From NCBI GenBank assembly GCA_947624195.1, contig CANQJH010000013.1, positions 1 through 42,264 on the forward strand: a stretch of DNA of 42,264 nt, in the 5' to 3' direction. Numbering within the stretch: the first letter of the stretch is position 1; each line of letters opens with the position of its first letter. The notes beneath the pieces were generated by a model. It worked only from the letters and a program-made list of their open reading frames with translations. It was not told where the DNA came from and searched no databases. The position numbers and the translations under genes were made by a program. This document shows, one piece after another, positions 23,848 through 31,456 of this stretch. The DNA comes from an uncultured Clostridia bacterium. Lineage in GTDB: Bacteria > Bacillota > Clostridia > TANB77 > CAG-508.

Positions 23848-23880
23848 GTGGCAAAAAAAGTGGCGAAAAAGTGGCAAAAA
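23848..23880. repeat. GTGGC(A/G)AAAA direct repeats x3
   Basis: Copies start at 23848, 23860 and 23871, so the spacing is 12 and 11 bp. They follow the HTH regulator's terminator and precede a hairpin leader. About one helical turn per repeat suggests cooperative protein binding, perhaps by the adjacent HTH protein. Confidence 0.5.
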
Positions 23881-23933
23881 TGTGTCTTAATAATGGCAAG
23901 TTATTAATTGAATATTATAGTAAAATTCTAATC

Positions 23934-23985
23934 AGAAAGGAGATAAAAGACATTTATTAAAACATTTGTCTATTATCTTCTTTTT
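23934..23985 (+). promoter_or_regulatory. Long hairpin in leader (terminator or attenuator)
   Basis: Bases 23934-23952 pair with 23967-23985 over 19 positions with one mismatch and two G-U pairs that are stable only in the + strand RNA. The loop is 14 bases and T-rich sequence follows. It lies 8 bases before the AAGGAGG of the gene at 24010, so it may be an attenuator, an intrinsic terminator or an mRNA 5' stabiliser. The 174-bp region 23836-24009 holds only this hairpin, the terminator and the repeats. Confidence 0.65.
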
Positions 23986-24009
23986 ATATTTTAAGGAGGA
24001 AAAATTTTT

Positions 24010-24213
24010 ATGAAAGAAAAAATTAAAGAAAAGATAGATGAAGTTACAAATTATATTTTAGGAAAGGAAGTAAAAGATATTACTATTGATGATTATAATA
24101 TTTTAAATGCTGAACTAACTAAAATAGAATTAGAAGAAACAAAAGAAGAAAGAGAAAAAAATAATAATGAAATGGTACAAGCAATGTCAAAAGTTCTTAT
24201 GACTAGGAGTTGA
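24010..24213 (+). CDS. Hypothetical small helical protein
   Basis: This 67-aa protein of charged helices heads a series of virion-associated genes. AAGGAGG is 10 bases before the ATG. No family recognised beyond its conserved position. Confidence 0.6.
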   Translation: MKEKIKEKIDEVTNYILGKEVKDITIDDYNILNAELTKIELEETKEEREKNNNEMVQAMSKVLMTRS

Positions 24214-24218
24214 TAAAA

Positions 24219-24689
24219 ATGTATAACAATCAATTTGGATATAACCCATATTATCAACAAATAAAATATCCAACGGCAATGCCACAGACAATGCCACAAG
24301 CAATGGATTTTAATATGGCACAATTTAATAATCAAATGACATCTCAACCAATCCAAAATAGAACTTTTTTGAATGGAAAAACTGTTGATAGTCTAGAAGT
24401 AGTTAAAGCTATCGAATACCCTTTAGATGGAAGTACAAGCTATTTTCCACTAACAGATGGAAGTGCTATTGTTACTAAACAACTACAAAATGATGGCTCT
24501 TCTAAAATAACTATCTTTAAACCTGTAAGCGATGAAAGTGAAAAAGTTAAATATATAACAAATGATGACATGGAAAAGGCTTTAAAAAAAATTGATTTAA
24601 GTAAATTAGAAGACATTGAAGATGGAATCAAGGAAATAAAAAAAGAATTGAAAGAATTTAAAGAAACTAAAAAGAAAAAGGAGAATTGA
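24219..24689 (+). CDS. Conserved virion-associated protein
   Basis: This 156-aa protein has an N-terminal Tyr/Asn/Gln/Pro-rich low-complexity part (about 1-48), a conserved core (LNGKTVDSLEVVKAIEYPLDGSTSYFP..TDGSAIVTKQ) and a C-terminal Lys/Glu helix. I know this core from uncharacterised Firmicutes gut phage structural modules. AGGAG is 9 bases before ATG 24219; the earlier in-frame codon at 24210 is rejected. Confidence 0.7.
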   Translation: MYNNQFGYNPYYQQIKYPTAMPQTMPQAMDFNMAQFNNQMTSQPIQNRTFLNGKTVDSLEVVKAIEYPLDGSTSYFPLTDGSAIVTKQLQNDGSSKITIFKPVSDESEKVKYITNDDMEKALKKIDLSKLEDIEDGIKEIKKELKEFKETKKKKEN

Positions 24690-24690
24690 T

Positions 24691-24912
24691 ATGAATAATC
24701 CTATGGAAATGTTGAAAGCAATTAAAAATCCTAAACAATTTGCCATGAACATAATCAAAAAAAATGGAAATCCTGTTTTTAATAATTTAGTAGAAATGGC
24801 TAATAAAAACGATATGGAGGGATTGCAAAATTTCGGAAGAAACATGTTTAAAGAACGTGGGCAAGATTTTGACAAGGAATTTTCTGAATTTATGAATACT
24901 TTTAGAAATTAA
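24691..24912 (+). CDS. Conserved small virion-module protein
   Basis: This 73-aa helical protein (MNNPMEMLKAIKNPKQFAMN...) lies in the constant order between the Tyr/Gln-rich protein and the Cys-rich protein. AAAAAGGAG precedes the ATG. Function unknown. Confidence 0.6.
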   Translation: MNNPMEMLKAIKNPKQFAMNIIKKNGNPVFNNLVEMANKNDMEGLQNFGRNMFKERGQDFDKEFSEFMNTFRN

Positions 24913-24976
24913 TTTTTATGGTTTTATATATAATTTGCAACTCCATAACTATTAATTTAGAAAGGAGAATAAATTT

Positions 24977-26058
24977 ATGGAAGGAATGTTAAGTCCTGCG
25001 GATATAGCAGTCTTAAGTGGAAACAGAGGAAATAACGGAAACGGAAACAGTGGGTTCGGTAATGGAGAAGGAGCTTGGTAGAAATCTGCCAAGGGTAAAT
25101 CGAGGTATTAAGCGGGAAAGCTGAAATGCTAATCCGAACCGAAGGCTATACAAAGTATAGTCAGGGACAGAGCATAGGTAGTGAAAAGATATAATCTACC
25201 CAAGAGACCTCGACAAGTGTTTTACTTGAAAAGATATGCCGAACTATAACGAATAAGTAAGTTATAGAAATATAGGATAAAAAGCCTATATGATAACAAA
25301 TTGGGATTATTATTTTCTTGATCTTCGCTTTCCTTGGCTGGGGTCGTAATGGCTTCGGTGGAAACAACGGAGTAGGAACAGACGGAAGTGGCGCTGCCAT
25401 GAATTATGTGCTTAGTTCAGATTTTGCAACACTTCAACGTTTAATTGCAGATGGTTTTAATACTGTAAATTCTGGAATTAATCAAGTAAATCAAGGCGTT
25501 TGCAATTTAGGCTATAGTACTTTGGAAAACTTCAATACTACAAATATGAATGTTGCTACTGGTTTTGCTAATTTAAATAATGCCTTATGTAATCAATCTT
25601 TCCAAATTGAAAGAGGAATTACTGGTCTTGGAACTCAATTGCAAGGTTGTTGCTGTGATTTAAGACAACAAATTGCTGACACTTCATGTGCTACTTTAGG
25701 CGCTATTAAAGATGTAAACTATGGAATTGCAATGCAAACAAATGCTTTACAACAAACATTATGTAATAGTACACGTGACATAATTGACAATCAAAATGCT
25801 AATTACCGTGCTTTACATGACGAAATTACTGCTAATAGAATTGAAGATAAAAACGCTCAAATCACCGCTCAACAAAATGAAATTAATGCTCTTAGATTAT
25901 CTGCTAGTCAATCTCAACAGAATGAATATCTCTTAAATCAACTACGTACTGGTTGCCCTGTAAACGCTCAACTTGTTTGCGGAAATACACCAATTCCAGT
26001 TCAATATATTGGTGCTGGTTGTGGTTGCAACACTGGTTGCGGTTGTGGAAGTTATTAA
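24977..26058 (+). CDS. Cys-rich virion protein, gene interrupted by a group I intron
   Basis: Exon 1 is 24977-25079 and exon 2 is 25304-26058; spliced length is 858 nt, 285 aa. Exon 1 gives MEGMLSPADIAVLSGNRG..., a Gly/Asn-rich start, and the joined codons read GAW-WIIIFLIFAFLGWG, a hydrophobic segment, then MNYVLSSDFATLQRLIADGF, a long coiled-coil region and a C-terminal GAGCGCNTGCGCGSY. About 15 Cys are present (GCCCDLRQQ, CNQS, CATL). Without splicing the frame stops at TAG directly after GAW. The family recurs in gut phages beside capsid genes; it is probably a structural or head-associated protein. AAAGGAG precedes the ATG. Confidence 0.85.
25080..25303 (+). ncRNA. Group I intron (IA-like, 224 nt, no ORF)
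   Basis: The 5' exon end CTTGGT pairs with GCCAAG in the intron to form P1 with the required U-G pair at the splice site; the intron ends in G. The 3' exon GGATT pairs with AATCT next to the guide (P10). Further pairings are P3 CGAGGT/ACCTCG, P6 GGCTATA/TATAGTC, P7 GCATA/TATGC, P8 CAAGT/ACTTG, P9 CTATAAC/GTTATAG and P9.1 TATAGG/CCTATA. A hairpin GGTAG/CTACC between P7 and P3' corresponds to the P7.1/P7.2 of subgroup IA. Splicing at these sites restores an open frame exactly (103 + 755 nt). No endonuclease gene lies within it. Confidence 0.93.
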
Positions 26059-26066
26059 TAGTAAGA

Positions 26067-26134
26067 CCTATTTATAGGAACCTCGAGTACGAGAACTTGC
26101 TAAAATTTTATAAGGTATAGCAAGTCTATACCTT
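26067..26134 (+). promoter_or_regulatory. Possible terminator/antiterminator leader
   Basis: Two small hairpins (CCTAT/ATAGG at 26067-26078; CTCG/CGAG at 26082-26093) precede ACTTGCTA (26095-26102), which is complementary to TAGCAAGT (26118-26125). That segment also forms the loop and part of the stem of the terminator at 26112-26134, so the two folds exclude each other. The region separates the Cys-rich gene from the gene at 26165. Confidence 0.55.
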
Positions 26135-26140
26135 TTTATT
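26112..26140 (+). terminator. Rho-independent terminator
   Basis: AAGGTATAG (26112-26120) pairs with CTATACCTT (26126-26134) around a 5-base loop, followed by T-rich sequence. Confidence 0.8.
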
Positions 26141-26164
26141 TATTTAAAAGAAAGGAATGATATT

Positions 26165-26620
26165 ATGATTCAAAGCTATCAAGAAACTATAGAAACTCTT
26201 TCAAGCAATTCTTCGCCTATTACATTTCAGACAGATTGTATAAGAACTAGAAGTGCAAATTGTTGTGGCTGGTTACAACATAGTGAGGGTTCACCATTGT
26301 ATAAAATATTAAATGGTGGAAATTATAGAGTTACATTTAATGCGAACGTAACATCGGCAACAGCTGGAAGCGTGGCATTAGGTCTTTATATGGACGGTAT
26401 TTTGCTTCCAGGTACAACTACAATCGCTCAAGTTACTACTGCTGGTGATTATACGAATGTTTCATTTAACAAAGTTGTTCCTGTATGTTGTAGGGGTGAC
26501 GCTACTTTGACTGTTCAAAGTGTACCTAGCATTTTATCAACGTTAACTCCTACGCCAACAGCAACTCAAATTCCTATAATTCAAAATGCAAATCTAAGTA
26601 TTACTAAAATCAATGGATAA
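26165..26620 (+). CDS. Beta-structured virion surface protein (head fibre-like)
   Basis: This 151-aa protein has a beta-sandwich look: TDCIRTRSANCCGWLQHSEGSPLYKILNGGNYRVTFNANVTSATAGSVALGLYMDG, then repeated strand patterns and a Thr/Pro-rich tail. The motif GNYRVTFNANVTS...LGLYMDG resembles TNF-like or BclA C-terminal jelly rolls used in head fibres. It follows the Cys-rich protein and shares its Cys pairs. AAAGGAAT precedes the ATG. Role inferred from fold-like pattern and context. Confidence 0.6.
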   Translation: MIQSYQETIETLSSNSSPITFQTDCIRTRSANCCGWLQHSEGSPLYKILNGGNYRVTFNANVTSATAGSVALGLYMDGILLPGTTTIAQVTTAGDYTNVSFNKVVPVCCRGDATLTVQSVPSILSTLTPTPTATQIPIIQNANLSITKING

Positions 26621-26801
26621 CAAATACAACGATTTTATTATTGACTTAGTAAATGTTCTTTCTTTCGCTGTAGGATTGCAAAATATAGAACTTAACAATA
26701 AACAGATACAAGACTTACAAGAACATTTAAACAATCAAGATAAACAATATGATAAAATTTTGAAATTATTGGAAGAAAAAACCTCAAATGAAAGGAGGTA
26801 G
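26613..26801 (+). CDS. Hypothetical small helical protein
   Basis: This 62-aa protein (MDNKYNDFIIDLVNVLSFAVGLQNIELNNKQIQDLQEHLNNQD...) is helical with a coiled-coil end. It overlaps the upstream gene by 8 bases and ends in AAAGGAGG, the ribosome site of the next gene. Unknown function. Confidence 0.6.
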   Translation: MDNKYNDFIIDLVNVLSFAVGLQNIELNNKQIQDLQEHLNNQDKQYDKILKLLEEKTSNERR

Positions 26802-26804
26802 CTT

Positions 26805-27329
26805 ATGGAACAAGAACAAATAGAAGATAAAAACATGCAAGAAGAAGTTATTTGTCAAGTTGAAAAATCAATAAAAGAAATTACTGATAGTGGATTAACA
26901 CCTACTAATTTAGATAATTTAGGAAAATTAGTTGATATTCACAAAGATTTAAAAAATGAAGAATATTGGAAAATAAAGGAGGAAATGAAATATATGAGAT
27001 ATGGAAACTATGGACGTGGAAGTTACGGACGTGATGAATATGGAACATACGGAAGAAGAAGCAGAGACAGCAGAGGTAGATACACAGAAGGAAATTCTTA
27101 TGGTCGCAGATACCGTGGACATGATATGCTAGATGAAATGTATGGCGCTTATACAGATTATATGGATAGTGAAGAATATGGAAACTATGGAGCAGGAGAA
27201 TCTATGCAAAAAATAGAAATCATGGCAGATTCTTTGATGGACTTTATTCAACACATTAAAAGAGAAGCTAAAACACCAGAAGAAAAACAACTTATTGATG
27301 AGAAATTAAGAGAAATCGGTAGAATGTAA
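26805..27329 (+). CDS. Tyr/Gly/Arg-rich virion-module protein
   Basis: This 174-aa protein has helical ends and a central low-complexity part (about 65-130) with repeated YGRGSYGRDEYGTYGRRSR units. I know similar proteins from the same gene neighbourhood in gut phages. The low-complexity part may bind nucleic acid or be unfolded. It overlaps the protease-like gene by one base. Confidence 0.65.
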   Translation: MEQEQIEDKNMQEEVICQVEKSIKEITDSGLTPTNLDNLGKLVDIHKDLKNEEYWKIKEEMKYMRYGNYGRGSYGRDEYGTYGRRSRDSRGRYTEGNSYGRRYRGHDMLDEMYGAYTDYMDSEEYGNYGAGESMQKIEIMADSLMDFIQHIKREAKTPEEKQLIDEKLREIGRM

Positions 27330-27685
27330 TGTATGAATATTACAACGCAAATGCCATAGGTAAATTAGATGAAGATTGCACTATTCGTGCTATTTCGTGT
27401 GCTACTGGTAAATCTTGGGACTATGTGTATGAACATTTAAGTGATCTAGCTCAAGAACATGGAACAATGATAGACAATGCAGAATTCATACTTAACTATT
27501 TAAACAGAAGATATGAACCTGTCACTCGGCTAGGATACACGGTAGGAGATACTGTCAATATGTATCCTTATGATACATTATTAATAACGATGAAGGGGCA
27601 TATTACATGTTCTAAAAATGGTACTATATATGACACTTGGGATTGTCGTAATCGAAAAGTAGAGTATGCATGGTTTGTTGACTAA
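27329..27685 (+). CDS. Papain-like cysteine peptidase candidate
   Basis: This 118-aa protein begins YYNANAIGKLDEDCTIRAISCATGKSWDYVYEHL; Cys17 in DCTIRA starts a helix as in papain-fold enzymes. A GHIT motif (His about 91) and DTWDC (Asp about 103) are at the places of the other two catalytic residues. This pattern is seen in phage proteins annotated as peptidase or transglutaminase-like. It could process a virion protein. The frame is intact; a terminator follows. Confidence 0.65.
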   Translation: MYEYYNANAIGKLDEDCTIRAISCATGKSWDYVYEHLSDLAQEHGTMIDNAEFILNYLNRRYEPVTRLGYTVGDTVNMYPYDTLLITMKGHITCSKNGTIYDTWDCRNRKVEYAWFVD

Positions 27686-27726
27686 AAAAAACATTTTATT
27701 GTTAAAATATAATATAATTAATAAAA

Positions 27727-27762
27727 AAAATGCACAATAAAAAATAAAATACTGTGCATTTT
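27727..27762. terminator. Rho-independent terminator
   Basis: AAAATGCACA (27727-27736) pairs with TGTGCATTTT (27753-27762); A and T runs on both sides make it potentially bidirectional. It isolates the tRNA gene, which starts two bases downstream. Confidence 0.7.
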
Positions 27763-27764
27763 AT

Positions 27765-27839
27765 GGGGGTGTAGCCAAGTGGTTAAGGCATAGGACTGCA
27801 AATCCTTGATCGTAAGTTCAAATCTTATTGCCCCCTCCA
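27765..27839 (+). tRNA. tRNA-Cys (GCA)
   Basis: 75 nt including encoded CCA. Acceptor GGGGGTG/TGCCCCC, D stem GCC/GGC, anticodon loop CTGCAAA with GCA at 27798-27800, T arm GTAAG-TTCAAAT-CTTAT and discriminator T, which is a Cys identity base. The outermost anticodon-stem pair is a T-T mismatch (27791/27807); otherwise canonical. Flanked by terminators. It may support translation of the Cys-rich virion proteins nearby. Confidence 0.95.
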
Positions 27840-27851
27840 ATTATGTAAAAT

Positions 27852-27875
27852 AAGTCAATTTTGACTTTTTTTTTT
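27852..27875 (+). terminator. Terminator after tRNA-Cys
   Basis: AAGTCA (27852-27857), ATTT loop, TGACTT (27862-27867), then a T run to 27875. Its 3' arm doubles as the -35 element of the next promoter. Confidence 0.8.
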
Positions 27876-27889
27876 ATTTATGATAAAAT
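27861..27889 (+). promoter_or_regulatory. Promoter of the capsid operon
   Basis: TTGACT at 27861-27866, 17-base T-rich spacer, TAAAAT at 27884-27889. The -35 element lies in the arm of the preceding terminator. Confidence 0.75.
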
Positions 27890-27909
27890 TTAATTCGAGG
27901 TATAACAAC

Positions 27910-27950
27910 CGTTATCAATTCACACGTCTTCGTGGGACGTAAAATTAACG
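27910..27950 (+). promoter_or_regulatory. Structured 5' leader of the capsid operon
   Basis: Outer helix CGTTA/TAACG (27910-27914/27946-27950) and inner hairpin ACGTC/GACGT (27924-27928/27936-27940) lie just before AGGAGGAG at 27953. It could stabilise the mRNA or control translation of the scaffold. Confidence 0.5.
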
Positions 27951-27968
27951 ATAGGAGGAGATATTATT

Positions 27969-28478
27969 ATGACACGTGAATTTTTAAAAGATTTAGGACT
28001 AGAACAAGAAATAGTTGATAAAATTATGAAAAAAATGGGTTCTACAATTGAAGATAGTAAAAGCAAAGATGACAAAATTTCAGACTTAGAAGCAAAACTT
28101 GTTGATTTAAAAAGAGAAAATAAATCTTTGAAAACTGACAATGGAAATCTTAATTTAACTATTGAAGAAAATAAAAAATCTTTAGAAAATTTGCAAGAAA
28201 TAACAAATGAAAATAAAAATCTTAAAGCTGAAATAAAAATGAAAGGAAGCAAAGTAAAAGAGGAATTTAGTAAATTTGTTATGAGCGAAGTTATGTCTCA
28301 AGTTGATGAAAATAACAACTTCGAAACTGTACTTGAAAATTATAAAAAAGAAAATCCTCAATATTTTGGAGAAAATGTAGTTAAAAAAGTACAAAGTTCT
28401 CCTAGTGTTGGAAAAGGAGAAAATAATCAGACCACGGCTGATGATATTATGAATAATTTATTACGTGGAAAAATATAA
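27969..28478 (+). CDS. Capsid scaffolding protein (Gp20-like)
   Basis: This 169-aa protein has a central coiled coil (about 35-95), Lys/Glu-rich, and a C-terminal part ending DDIMNNLLRGKI. Size, composition and position directly before the major capsid gene fit the phage minor structural Gp20/scaffold family, which directs capsid assembly and is absent from mature heads. AGGAGGAG precedes the ATG. Confidence 0.85.
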   Translation: MTREFLKDLGLEQEIVDKIMKKMGSTIEDSKSKDDKISDLEAKLVDLKRENKSLKTDNGNLNLTIEENKKSLENLQEITNENKNLKAEIKMKGSKVKEEFSKFVMSEVMSQVDENNNFETVLENYKKENPQYFGENVVKKVQSSPSVGKGENNQTTADDIMNNLLRGKI

Positions 28479-28497
28479 TTAGAAAAGGAGAAGAAAT

Positions 28498-29841
28498 ATG
28501 GCTCAAGGAATTGTAAGAAGCGATGTTGAAACTTTAATTGAACCACAAGTAGTACAAGAAATTTTTGACAGTGTTACTAAAGATTCAAAATTTATGCAAT
28601 TAGCTAGACGTTTAAATAATATGACTAGCGATACAACTAAAATTAAAGTTGTAGATGAATTACCATTAGTTTATTTTGTAAATGAAGAAAAAAACAATGG
28701 TAGAAAAAATTTAACAAGAATGGCATGGGATAATGTATTCTTATATGCCGAAGAATTAGCAGTAATTGTTCCTATTAAAGAAAATTTACTAAATGATGTT
28801 AATATTAATGTATGGGGAGAAATTAAACCAAAATTAATTCAAGCGATTGGAAACAAGATTGATGGTGCTGTTTTATTTGGTGTTGACGCTCCAAAATCTT
28901 GGGGAAAAGGTTTAATACCTACAATTATTGAAAAAGGTAAAGAAGTTACTGAAACCGGAAAACTTTATAGTGACATTAATGATGTTATGACTAAAGTAGA
29001 AAAAAGTGGATATAATGTAACAGGACTTGTTGGAGGAGTTGGACTAAAAGGAAAATTTCGTATGATGACAGATACGACAGGACAACCTTTAGCAAATACT
29101 GAAATTGGTTCTTTACCAAGAATTTTTGTCGATAATGGTGCATGGGATAACAATAAATCAATGTTAGTTGCTGGTGATTTTAGTCAAGCAGTGTATGCTA
29201 TTAGACAAGATGTTACTTATAAAATTTTAGACCAAGCAGTTATTCAAGACCCATCAACTGGAGAAATTTTATATAACTTAGCCCAGGATGATATGGTGGC
29301 TTTAAGACTCACGTTTAGAATGGGATACGCTATTCCTAATGTTGTAAATATTTTAGACCAATCAGAAAGCAGATATCCATTTGCAAGCTTAAAAAAAAAT
29401 GATGTTGTAAAAGTTTCTGAAAAAGTAGCAAAAGCAACTGGTTCTATTTTAGGTAAAACAGATACTGATTTGCAAGAAAATGTAGAAATTAGTGATGATG
29501 GAAAAGTTACTGGTAAATTAAAATATATAAAAGGATTTACAGGATTTAGTAATACTCCTAAATTACAAAATGGTAATTACTTAGCATTAAAAATTGCAGA
29601 AGCAGAAAATAAAGATGTTAGAGTTCGATTAAACGAAGAAAAGAAAGTAGACCCTAGCGATCAAGTAGTTGTATTCAGACTTGGTGAACAAGAAATTCAT
29701 CAACCAGTTTTTGTTTACATTGATGGTAAAGAAGCATATAGACTTGATTTAAGTGGACTAGAACTTGAATCGAGTTCTGGAGCAGAAGCAATCGCTATGA
29801 AGTCAAAAGTTAAAGTGAATGCGTTTAGCAAAGAAGATTAA
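28498..29841 (+). CDS. Major capsid protein with C-terminal extra domain
   Basis: This 447-aa protein has an HK97-fold core in the first ~300 residues (SDTTKIKVVDELP, WDNVFLYAEELAVIVPIKENLL, LIQAIGNKIDGAVLFG, FDFS-type AGDFSQAVYAIRQDV and MRLGYA-type FRMGYAIPNVVNILD). The remaining ~145 residues (from about KKNDVVKVSEK) are beta-rich with TLKYIKGFTGFSNTP and FVYIDGKEAYRLDLSGLE, probably a surface-exposed decoration domain. It forms the icosahedral shell. AAAGGAG precedes the ATG. Confidence 0.92.
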   Translation: MAQGIVRSDVETLIEPQVVQEIFDSVTKDSKFMQLARRLNNMTSDTTKIKVVDELPLVYFVNEEKNNGRKNLTRMAWDNVFLYAEELAVIVPIKENLLNDVNINVWGEIKPKLIQAIGNKIDGAVLFGVDAPKSWGKGLIPTIIEKGKEVTETGKLYSDINDVMTKVEKSGYNVTGLVGGVGLKGKFRMMTDTTGQPLANTEIGSLPRIFVDNGAWDNNKSMLVAGDFSQAVYAIRQDVTYKILDQAVIQDPSTGEILYNLAQDDMVALRLTFRMGYAIPNVVNILDQSESRYPFASLKKNDVVKVSEKVAKATGSILGKTDTDLQENVEISDDGKVTGKLKYIKGFTGFSNTPKLQNGNYLALKIAEAENKDVRVRLNEEKKVDPSDQVVVFRLGEQEIHQPVFVYIDGKEAYRLDLSGLELESSSGAEAIAMKSKVKVNAFSKED

Positions 29842-29858
29842 TAGATAGGAGGGCATTT

Positions 29859-30278
29859 ATGAAATTTGAAAACCAATATCTAACTTATGAAGAGTATAGA
29901 TTTTTAGGTGGGAAAATGGAATTAATGCCTTTTAATCTATTAGAATTTGAAGTTAGAAAAATAATTGATGGAAGAACTCAAAGAAGATTATTAGGTGTTG
30001 AAGAAATACCGCAAACAGTCAAATTATGCGTAAATAAGATGATTAATGACATTGAAAAATATATTAATGAGATGTCCGAAGAAAAACAAGTTAGCGGAAA
30101 TATTGCAAGTGAAAATACAGATGGATATAGTGTTACTTATGTTACTACCGACCAAATACTTCAAAATATAAAAGAAGTAATTAAGTCTAAGCAAGCCGAA
30201 CTAGAAGACATTATGATGAATTACTTAATAGGTTGCGTTATTAATGGCAAACATATTATGTATAATGGAGTGAATTAA
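29859..30278 (+). CDS. Head-tail connector (gp6-like)
   Basis: This 139-aa protein begins with YLTYEEYRFLGGKMELMPFNLLEFEVRKIIDGRTQRR, a start I know from head-tail adaptors after the major capsid gene. The rest is helical. It probably binds the portal and extends the channel. AGGAGG precedes the ATG. Confidence 0.75.
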   Translation: MKFENQYLTYEEYRFLGGKMELMPFNLLEFEVRKIIDGRTQRRLLGVEEIPQTVKLCVNKMINDIEKYINEMSEEKQVSGNIASENTDGYSVTYVTTDQILQNIKEVIKSKQAELEDIMMNYLIGCVINGKHIMYNGVN

Positions 30279-30279
30279 T

Positions 30280-30630
30280 ATGCTTACAAATTCAAGCTTA
30301 ACAGTATATCACAAATATTATGATTATGCTGAAAGATTAGAAAAATGGAAAAGATTTAATTATGAAAATGTTTGGTGGTTTGGTGGAAAAGGTGCTGGTA
30401 TTAATAAAGGTTATGAAAATGCGAATGATGTTCAAATTAGAATACCTTATGATATGAATAAAAATCTTGATTTTGAAAACTTTAGCATTGGAGATATATT
30501 AATACAAGGAAAAATTGATAAAGATATAACTACTCAACAAGACTTAGGACAAGAAAGCATTTATAACATTACTTCTTTAAATAACAATAATTTTGGTAAC
30601 AGTCCACATATACATATAGGTGGTAAATAA
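30280..30630 (+). CDS. Head completion / minor capsid protein
   Basis: This 116-aa protein, beta-rich, with YENVWWFGGKGAGINKGYENANDVQIRIPYDMN at about 28-60, matches the class of small head-completion proteins at this position. Coupled to both neighbours (overlap of one base downstream). Confidence 0.7.
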   Translation: MLTNSSLTVYHKYYDYAERLEKWKRFNYENVWWFGGKGAGINKGYENANDVQIRIPYDMNKNLDFENFSIGDILIQGKIDKDITTQQDLGQESIYNITSLNNNNFGNSPHIHIGGK

Positions 30631-31013
30631 TGGGATATGTAAAACTTAATTCTATAAATAAAATTGAAAAAAGATTAGGTTTAGAGCCAAATGGAAGAGT
30701 GCAAAAATTTTTTACAAATACTTGTGCTATTCATATGGATAAATATGTTCCATTTGATACAGGAACTCTAGCAGAAACAGTTATTGTAGACAATCAACCT
30801 GTATCTAGAAATGTTAAAGAAACAACTATTACTTATGAACAGCCTTATGCTCAATATGTTTATAATGGTTTAAGTAAAAACGGAAAACCATTAAATTATA
30901 GTCATGATAGACATCCAGAAGCAGGAGACCATTGGGATAGAAGAATGGTAAGCGCTGAAATTGATAGAGTTGTTAAAGAAGTTCAAGATTATGTTAATAG
31001 AGGTGGAAAATAA
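30630..31013 (+). CDS. Minor capsid protein
   Basis: This 127-aa protein contains HMDKYVPFDTGTLAETVIVDN and YEQPYAQYVYNG, the signature of the minor capsid/HK97 gp10-like family. It is thought to act at the head-tail joint. One-base overlaps on both sides. Confidence 0.8.
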   Translation: MGYVKLNSINKIEKRLGLEPNGRVQKFFTNTCAIHMDKYVPFDTGTLAETVIVDNQPVSRNVKETTITYEQPYAQYVYNGLSKNGKPLNYSHDRHPEAGDHWDRRMVSAEIDRVVKEVQDYVNRGGK

Positions 31014-31453
31014 TGGATATTAATTACAAAGAAACTAGAATATCAAAACTTAGAGATTATTTATTTCAAGTTATTGATAAAATAGTAAAAGATAATAAAT
31101 ATCAAATAAATGCCGACATGCTTGGAAAAAATGTTGAAAGTTATTCTTTAGATAAAATACCACAAGCTAGCACAGTTGAACGGTGGATAACAGGGCTTGA
31201 AATTCATCGAGATGTGTTTTCATTTAGAAGTAGAAAATCATATTCACAAGACACAATAAATAACTTACAAAATATAGGTTTTTTCGAAATATTTGAAGCT
31301 TCAATAAAAAATAACAATAATAATAAAATTCTACCAGATATAAAAGGTATTGAAAGCATTAGCTGTTTAAATTGTGGAACAATGAACAATGCAAATAACA
31401 AAACAGCAGAATTTGATATACAAATTCAAATAACATATAGAGAGGAGAGATGA
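31013..31453 (+). CDS. Minor capsid 3 / tail terminator-like protein
   Basis: This 146-aa protein ends with the pattern NKTAEFDIQIQITYREER typical of tail terminators and minor capsid 3, and lies directly before the major tail gene. It would cap the tail and join it to the head. Confidence 0.75.
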   Translation: MDINYKETRISKLRDYLFQVIDKIVKDNKYQINADMLGKNVESYSLDKIPQASTVERWITGLEIHRDVFSFRSRKSYSQDTINNLQNIGFFEIFEASIKNNNNNKILPDIKGIESISCLNCGTMNNANNKTAEFDIQIQITYREER

Positions 31454-31456
31454 TAT

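Noticed and set aside
24912-24976. Promoter for the Cys-rich gene
   Set aside because: TATAAT occurs at 24929-24934 but there is no -35 or TGn extension, and the preceding genes can supply transcription.
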